DNA from: JAYRZB01 sp041916675
Lineage (GTDB): Bacteria > Pseudomonadota > Alphaproteobacteria > Rhizobiales > Devosiaceae
Direction of reading: 5' to 3'
DNA: 64,000 nucleotides
Assembly: GCA_041916675.1 (NCBI GenBank)
Contig: JAYRZB010000001.1
Span: forward strand, 1 to 64,000
Shown here piece by piece: positions 58,916 through 64,000 of the stretch; position 1 is the stretch's first letter, and every line of letters begins with the position of its first letter. The notes under the pieces are model-generated. The model made no database searches, was not told the DNA's origin, and worked only from the letters and a program-made list of their open reading frames with translations. The position numbers and the translations under genes were made by a program.

Positions 58916-61345
58916 ATGTCGGACGTCATTTCAGGCGGCGCCGAGTCCAGCCGGGACCGGGTCTATCCCGTTCTTCCGCTGCGCGACATCGTCGTTTTCC
59001 CCGGGATGATCGTGCCCCTGTTCGTAGGGCGCGAAAAGTCGGTCAAGGCCCTCGAAGAAGTGATGCGGGACGACAAGCACATTCTTGTCGTGACGCAGAA
59101 GAATGCTCAGGACGATGACCCGACCCCGGACCAGATCTATGCTACGGGCACCATCGCCTCGGTGTTGCAACTGCTCAAACTGCCTGACGGCACTGTGAAA
59201 GTGCTGGTTGAGGGGCTGCACCGGGCAACCATCGAGAAGTACCTGCAGACCGTCGATTACTTTGAGGCAGAAGCCAATATCCTCGAAGAGCCGGCCGATG
59301 ACCCGGTGGAAATCGAGGCGCTGGCCCGTTCGGCACAGACCGAATTCGAGAGCTATGTGAAGCTCAACAAGAAGATTTCGGCCGAGGTTGTGGCCGCGGT
59401 TGGCCAGATCGACAATCATTCCAAACTTGCCGACACGATTGCCAGCCATCTGGTGATCAAGATCTCAGAGAAGGAAGACCTGCTCTCGACCGTTTCGGTT
59501 GCCGAGCGCTTCCAGAAGATCATGGGCCTGATGGAAGGCGAAATCGGTGTGCTGCAGGTTGAGAAGCGCATCCGCTCGCGCGTCAAGCGCCAGATGGAGA
59601 AGACGCAGCGCGAGTATTACCTGAACGAGCAGATGAAGGCCATTCAGCGTGAGCTGGGCGATGGCGAAGAAGGCTCGAACGAGGTGACCGAGCTCGAAGA
59701 GCGCATTAACAAGACCAAGTTCTCCAAGGAAGCCCGCGAGCGTGCCAATGCCGAGCTGAAGAAGCTCAAGCAGATGAGCCCGATGTCGGCGGAAGCAACC
59801 GTTGTGCGGAACTACCTCGACTGGCTGCTGAGCCTGCCGTGGGGCAAGAAGAGCAAGGTCAAGCGCGACCTCAAGTTCGCTCAGGACGTGCTCGATGCCG
59901 ATCACTATGGGCTCGAAAAGGTCAAGGAGCGCATTGTCGAATATCTGGCGGTGCAGAGCCGCACCGGCAAGCTCAAGGGGCCGATCCTTTGCCTAGTTGG
60001 CCCTCCGGGCGTGGGCAAAACCTCGCTGGGCAAATCGATCGCCAAGGCTACCGGTCGTGAGTTCATCCGTATGTCGCTGGGTGGCGTGCGCGACGAGGCT
60101 GAGATCCGTGGCCATCGCCGGACTTATATCGGTTCGATGCCCGGCAAGGTCATCCAGTCGATGAAGAAGGCCGGCAAGTCCAACCCGCTGTTCCTGCTCG
60201 ATGAAATCGACAAGATGGGCCAGGACTTCCGTGGCGACCCGTCTTCGGCGCTGCTCGAAGTGCTCGACCCGGAGCAGAACTCGACCTTTGCCGATCACTA
60301 TCTGGAGGTCGACTATGACCTTTCGGACGTGATGTTCGTGACGACTTCGAACACGCTCAACATTCCGGCGCCGCTGATGGACCGGATGGAGATCATTCGC
60401 CTCTCTGGTTACACCGAAGAGGAGAAGTTCGAGATTGCCCGACGGCACCTGATCCCCGAGACGCTGGCTGAGAACGGCCTGCGTGCTGAGGAGTTCGAGC
60501 TGCCGGACGAACAGCTCAAGCTGGTCGTGCAGCGGTATACCCGTGAAGCGGGTGTGCGCAATCTCAAGCGCGAAGTGTCCAAGCTGATGCGCAAGGCGGT
60601 CAAGGACCTGATGCTCTCGGGCAAGAAGAAGGTGACGATCACCGACGACCTGGTCGAGGACTATCTCGGTTCGCCGATCTACAAGCACGGCGAAATCGAC
60701 GCCGAGCCGCAGGTTGGCGTGGTCAATGGTCTGGCCTGGACACCGGTGGGCGGAGAAATCCTGACCATCGAGGCCGTGCTGACCCATGGCAAGGGCCGCA
60801 TGACGGTGACGGGCAATCTGAAGGAAGTGATGAAGGAATCGATTTCTGCGGCGAACGGCTACGTGCGCTCGCGGGCGGTCGATTTTGGCATCAAGCCGCC
60901 GATGTTCGACACGCGCGATATCCATGTGCACGTGCCGGAGGGCGCTACACCCAAGGACGGCCCTTCAGCGGGCATTGGTATGGCCACAGCGATCATTTCG
61001 GTGATGACCGGCATTCCAGTGCGCAATGACGTGGCCATGACCGGTGAGGTTACGCTGCGGGGCAGGGTGCTGCCCATTGGTGGCCTAAAAGAAAAGCTGC
61101 TGGCGGCACTTCGCTCAGGGATCAAGACGGTGCTGATTCCGGAAGAGAATGTGCGCGACCTCAAGGAAATCCCTGAGATCGTGACCAAGGGCATGGAGAT
61201 CGTGCCGGTTGCCCGCATGGAGGACGTGCTCAGCCGCGCGCTTGTGCGGCAGCCAGAGCCGATCGAGTGGGTTTACGACGAAAAGGCCCCGGTTCGGGTC
61301 GACGCCGATGCCGACGAGTCGGCCCCGCCTGTGCTACCGCACTGA
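58916..61345 (+). CDS. lon: ATP-dependent protease Lon
   Basis: AAA+ serine protease for misfolded and regulatory proteins. 809 aa: N-terminal substrate domain (about 10-205), coiled region, AAA module with GPPGVGKTS (about 362) and LFLLDEIDKM, and C-terminal protease with the Ser-Lys dyad in KDGPSAGIG (about 686) and GGLKEKLLAA (about 728). RBS AAAGGA. Its own terminator follows. Confidence 0.97.
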   Translation: MSDVISGGAESSRDRVYPVLPLRDIVVFPGMIVPLFVGREKSVKALEEVMRDDKHILVVTQKNAQDDDPTPDQIYATGTIASVLQLLKLPDGTVKVLVEGLHRATIEKYLQTVDYFEAEANILEEPADDPVEIEALARSAQTEFESYVKLNKKISAEVVAAVGQIDNHSKLADTIASHLVIKISEKEDLLSTVSVAERFQKIMGLMEGEIGVLQVEKRIRSRVKRQMEKTQREYYLNEQMKAIQRELGDGEEGSNEVTELEERINKTKFSKEARERANAELKKLKQMSPMSAEATVVRNYLDWLLSLPWGKKSKVKRDLKFAQDVLDADHYGLEKVKERIVEYLAVQSRTGKLKGPILCLVGPPGVGKTSLGKSIAKATGREFIRMSLGGVRDEAEIRGHRRTYIGSMPGKVIQSMKKAGKSNPLFLLDEIDKMGQDFRGDPSSALLEVLDPEQNSTFADHYLEVDYDLSDVMFVTTSNTLNIPAPLMDRMEIIRLSGYTEEEKFEIARRHLIPETLAENGLRAEEFELPDEQLKLVVQRYTREAGVRNLKREVSKLMRKAVKDLMLSGKKKVTITDDLVEDYLGSPIYKHGEIDAEPQVGVVNGLAWTPVGGEILTIEAVLTHGKGRMTVTGNLKEVMKESISAANGYVRSRAVDFGIKPPMFDTRDIHVHVPEGATPKDGPSAGIGMATAIISVMTGIPVRNDVAMTGEVTLRGRVLPIGGLKEKLLAALRSGIKTVLIPEENVRDLKEIPEIVTKGMEIVPVARMEDVLSRALVRQPEPIEWVYDEKAPVRVDADADESAPPVLPH

Positions 61346-61365
61346 ATTCGATCCAATGGTTTTGG

Positions 61366-61396
61366 AATGGCGCCTTTGGGCGCCATTTCTTTTTTC
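61366..61396 (+). terminator. Terminator of lon
   Basis: AATGGCGCC (61366-61374) and GGCGCCATT (61379-61387) form a 9-bp stem with loop TTTG, then TCTTTTTT. Confidence 0.85.
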
Positions 61397-61535
61397 TGAC
61401 TCAGTGATGCAAGGCGTTGCTTTTCGGCAACGGGTAAGTTGAGGTCCGGGGTGATTGGATGAATGCGGGTTGCCCGCATTCCCAAATGCCTCTACGCCAT
61501 GAGAACAAATATAGTACAAATATGAGTACCGAAGC

Positions 61536-62732
61536 ATGAACAAGGCACTGGTCGTCATTCTGGCGGCTGTAACGCTCGATGCCATCGGCATTGGCTTGAT
61601 CTTTCCGATCCTGCCGACGTTGCTGAAGGAAGTCGGGCACACCGACGACATTGCCCTGCTGCTGGGGCTGATGGTGGCATTGTACTCGGCCATGCAGTTT
61701 CTGCTGTCACCGGTGCTGGGCGTGCTCAGCGACCGGTTCGGGCGGCGTCCGGTGCTGCTGGTGTCTCTTGCTGGCGCGGCGCTTGACTACCTGATCATGG
61801 CGTTTGCGCCGCACTTATGGATGCTCATCATCGGGCGCGCCATAGCCGGGATCACCAGTGCCAACATGGCGGTGGCGACTGCCTACATCACCGACATTTC
61901 GACGGAAGGTGAGCGCGCCAAACGGTTTGGCTATTTCCACGCCATGTTCGGTATTGGCTTCATTGTCGGGCCGATTCTGGGAGGGCTGCTGGGCGACCAC
62001 TGGGTGCGGGCGCCGTTTATTGCTGCTGCGGTGCTCAATGGCATCAACTTCGCCCTGGCGCTGTTTGTGCTGCCGGAATCGCGCCCCGGGCAGCCGCTGA
62101 AGAAATTTGACTGGAACACGCTCAATCCGTTCATCCCGCTGAAGTGGGCGCTCACCTTCAAAGCGCTGATCCCCATGATGGCAATCTTTGTCATCATGAA
62201 TTTTGTTGGCGCGATGTATGGCACCGTGTGGGCACTGTTCGGGCAGGACAGGTTCGACTGGAATGGGCTGACGATCGGGCTGTCGCTGGGCGCTTTCGGT
62301 TTTTTCCACGCCGGCGCGCAGGCGTTCCTGACCGGCCCCGCCGTGGCGCGGCTGGGTGAGCGCTGGGCGTTGGTCTTGGGCATGGCCTGCGAACTGACGG
62401 CGCTGGTGATTGTGGGTCTGGCTACGCAAGGTTGGGTCCTGTTTGCCCTGGCTCCGCTATTTGCTCTCGGCGGCATTGGAATGCCCGCCCTTCAATCTCT
62501 TACCACGCGGCAGGTGAGCGAGGATAAACAGGGGCAGTTGCAGGGTGTGCTGGGCAGCCTTGTCAGCCTCTCGTCGGTCTTCGCGCCGCTGTTTTTCAGC
62601 TTTGTCTACTTCAGTGTCAGGCCAGTCTGGCCGGGCCTGATCTGGATTATTGGCGCAGGAGTTTATCTGCTGGCCCTGCCGTTGATGCTGGGGATTCGGA
62701 GCCATTTCCGCACGGCAAAGGCGGCGGAGTAG
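61536..62732 (+). CDS. TetA-like MFS efflux transporter
   Basis: A 398-aa, 12-helix major facilitator. VTLDAIGIGLIFPILPTLL in helix 1, motif A GVLSDRFGRRPVLL between helices 2 and 3, GRAIAGITSANMAVATAYITDI, and GGIGMPALQSLTTRQV follow the TetA(A/C/G) tetracycline-pump pattern closely over the full length. No tetR lies within the window upstream, unlike classical tet operons; the preceding 61397-61535 has GTAC repeats only. Tetracycline export is a family-based guess; the native substrate may differ. Confidence 0.85.
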   Translation: MNKALVVILAAVTLDAIGIGLIFPILPTLLKEVGHTDDIALLLGLMVALYSAMQFLLSPVLGVLSDRFGRRPVLLVSLAGAALDYLIMAFAPHLWMLIIGRAIAGITSANMAVATAYITDISTEGERAKRFGYFHAMFGIGFIVGPILGGLLGDHWVRAPFIAAAVLNGINFALALFVLPESRPGQPLKKFDWNTLNPFIPLKWALTFKALIPMMAIFVIMNFVGAMYGTVWALFGQDRFDWNGLTIGLSLGAFGFFHAGAQAFLTGPAVARLGERWALVLGMACELTALVIVGLATQGWVLFALAPLFALGGIGMPALQSLTTRQVSEDKQGQLQGVLGSLVSLSSVFAPLFFSFVYFSVRPVWPGLIWIIGAGVYLLALPLMLGIRSHFRTAKAAE

Positions 62733-62953
62733 GGCGAATCAGCGGTCTTGGTCAGTTGAACACCTGGTCGCGCGGCCGGCGTTGATCGGGGCCGGTGGGC
62801 GGTTCATCTGGGGATTTTAGTACAGCATTAACAAGATTGCGCGGTGCCACGGGCTAGAAAGCCCGGATTCCCTTGCTTTTGGCTCAGAATCGCAAAAGGG
62901 TTGCCGCGTTTTGGTTCGCCAGCAACGGCGGGCATTAACTGTGAGGAAACACG

Positions 62954-63226
62954 ATGAACAAGAATGATCTGATCGGTGTTGTGGCCGAAAAGGCTGATAT
63001 CACCAAAGCTCAGGCCGCCGAGGCAGTTGACGCGGTGTTTGGGGCGATCACCGGTTCGCTGAAGAAGGGCGAAGAAGTTCGTCTGGTTGGTTTTGGCACC
63101 TTTGCCGTCTCCAAGCGCAAGGCCAGCACTGGCCGCAACCCCGCCACCGGCGCGGAAATCCAGATTCCAGCTTCGAACCAGGCAAAGTTCAAGCCCGGCA
63201 AGAATCTGAAGGACGAGATCAACTAA
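62954..63226 (+). CDS. hup: DNA-binding protein HU
   Basis: Nucleoid protein of 90 aa that bends DNA as a dimer. MNKNDLIGVVAEKADITKAQA, then VRLVGFGTFAVSKRKASTGRNPATGAEIQIPAS, with the Pro-tipped DNA-binding arms around residues 55-75, show HU rather than IHF. Downstream of lon as in many alphaproteobacteria. Confidence 0.96.
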   Translation: MNKNDLIGVVAEKADITKAQAAEAVDAVFGAITGSLKKGEEVRLVGFGTFAVSKRKASTGRNPATGAEIQIPASNQAKFKPGKNLKDEIN

Positions 63227-63253
63227 GATCCGTTCTATCGCTTGAATTGCGAT

Positions 63254-63290
63254 TGGCCCTGAGCGCGCTGCGCCGGGGCCATTTGCTTTT
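63254..63290 (+). terminator. Terminator of hup
   Basis: TGGCCC (63254-63259) pairs with GGGCCA (63276-63281) around a GC-rich inner hairpin, followed by TTTGCTTTT. Confidence 0.65.
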
Positions 63291-63364
63291 GAGGGCCGGA
63301 TCACTTGACCTGGCGCGCGCTTGCCCCTAAGCAGGCGTTCTGCTTGCGGCCGGGGTCGCCAAGC

Positions 63365-63440
63365 GGGCGGTTAGCTCAGTTGGTAGAGCATCTCGTTTAC
63401 ACCGAGAGGGTCGGCGGTTCGAGACCGTCACCGCCCACCA
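63365..63440 (+). tRNA. tRNA-Val (anticodon UAC)
   Basis: GGGCGGT pairs with ACCGCCC; the anticodon stem TCTCG/CGAGA holds loop TTTACAC with TAC. Standard D-arm (AGCTCAGTTGGTAGAGC) and T-arm (GGTTCGAGAC). CCA is encoded. Total length 76. Confidence 0.96.
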
Positions 63441-63620
63441 CTTCCTTCCATTCCAGATGAAGATGGCACGGTAAGAGATTGCCGGGCCGTGAGCTTTTGG
63501 CGCTGGGGGTGTGCAATTCTTGAGAGAATGCACTTTGTGCCGCAAAAACGGAAACTGGCCGCTTGACTTGGCCGATGTGCCCCAATAAACAGTCCCCACC
63601 TTGCAGGGGATACTGCCTGC

Positions 63621-63697
63621 GGGGGTGTAGCTCAGTTGGTTAGAGCGTCGGCCTGTCACGCCGAAGGTCGCGGGTTCGAGCCCCGTCACTCCCGCCA
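63621..63697 (+). tRNA. tRNA-Asp (anticodon GUC)
   Basis: GGGGGTG pairs with CACTCCC, with one G-T pair; the anticodon stem holds CTGTCAC with GTC. D-arm AGCTCAGTTGGTTAGAGC and T-arm GGTTCGAGCC. CCA is encoded. Between this and tRNA-Val, 63441-63620 carries a short GC inverted repeat near 63587-63612 but no gene. Confidence 0.96.
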
Positions 63698-63795
63698 CTT
63701 CTTCGTTTCAAAAAATTTGAAATTCGTTGAAATCTGCGAGCAGACTTTTCAAATTCGTGCGCAGATCGCAGTCTCTTAGTGAAAATTATCGGCAT

Positions 63796-63850
63796 GAAAA
63801 AGCCACCCGAGTGGCGCGGAACGTCCGCAGCCGCAGGGGTGGCTTTGCCG
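63796..63850 (-). terminator. Terminator of the minus-strand gene at the window end
   Basis: On the minus strand AAAGCCACC and GGTGGCTTT (63799-63807 and 63838-63846) form the stem around a GC-rich loop, followed by a T5 run. It lies just beyond the stop codon at 63863. Confidence 0.75.
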
Positions 63851-63862
63851 TGAGACCGGAGA

Positions 63863-64000
63863 TTATTCGGTCGGCATGCCCGGCCACATCTTGAAGGTGT
63901 ACTCACCGGCATCGGCGAGGTAGGGGCCGCAGTCGTTGACGCCGGTGAGGATGGCATCGGCAATGCGCTTGCCGTTATCATCTTCAGGCATGTAGCTCAC
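63863..64000 (-). CDS. Unrecognised protein, C-terminal 45 residues only
   Basis: The frame runs from the window edge to TAA at 63863-63865: YMPEDDNGKRIADAIL, TGVNDCGPYLADAGEY, TFKMWPGMPTE. The true start lies beyond the window. The single Cys and acidic-aromatic tail do not identify a family. A good terminator just after the stop supports a real gene. Function unknown. Confidence 0.5.
   Translation of the reverse strand: MSYMPEDDNGKRIADAILTGVNDCGPYLADAGEYTFKMWPGMPTE

Noticed and set aside
63711..63760. AT-rich inverted repeat with TGAAA and TTTCA elements after tRNA-Asp
   Set aside because: Spacing is 10 bp rather than the 11/10/11 register, and no gene follows on that strand; more likely a simple hairpin.

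Overview
The window looks like about 64 kb of a Hyphomicrobiales (alphaproteobacterial) chromosome, most like the Devosia/Pelagibacterium group. This rests on gene content and order: RNase E with a long basic tail and a tryptophan-rich C-terminus, a suf operon led by an IscS-like desulfurase, glnB-glnA, tig, clpP-clpX-lon-hup, high GC, and an Irr-type iron box. No 16S gene or species marker is present, so the genus is an inference. Most of the window is ordinary housekeeping sequence; there is no prophage, transposase or CRISPR array.

Layout: 1-480 REP-like GC-rich repeats; 483-9.5k rne, then amiC, mrcA, a degenerate peptide-deformylase homologue and prfB (with its programmed frameshift); 9.6-15k an M23 peptidase, a peroxiredoxin and a giant AsmA/YhdP-like protein; 15-18.6k a parDE toxin-antitoxin pair, tyrS, argC and a hydrolase; 18.7-26.6k a suf Fe-S operon behind a likely Irr box, with a cupin gene and a Cys-rich small gene inserted between sufB and sufC; 26.7-33k aroA, a diguanylate cyclase, an RhlE-type helicase and topoisomerase IV parE.

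33.2-37.2k is the most unusual part: nine tandem, divergent genes for small exported proteins. Each has a signal peptide and two invariant cysteines 45-47 residues apart. Five copies of a composite dyad site, TGAAC-N6-TGAAC-N5-GTTCN-N6-GTTCA (with some mismatches), lie in or beside the array. Each is followed at 11-12 nt by a -10-like hexamer. Four sit 34-43 nt (predicted leader length) before array genes; the fifth heads no recognisable gene. This looks like an undescribed, co-regulated envelope protein family.

37.5-47.5k is accessory: an ABC-F ATPase behind a 23-codon upstream reading frame, hydrolases, a methyltransferase, cytochrome b561, two LuxR-type regulators, an amylosucrase-like GH13 enzyme, and an ArsR/SRPBCC/hydrolase operon with two visible operators. 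47.6-53.4k holds glnA-glnB (with a sigma-54 promoter), tRNA-Leu, tig, nnr and trxC. 53.4-56k holds an NTF2-like gene, an XRE-MmyB regulator with a palindromic operator, and a P450. 56.1-64k holds clpP, clpX, lon, a TetA-like MFS pump, hup, tRNA-Val, tRNA-Asp and the 3' end of an unrecognised gene.
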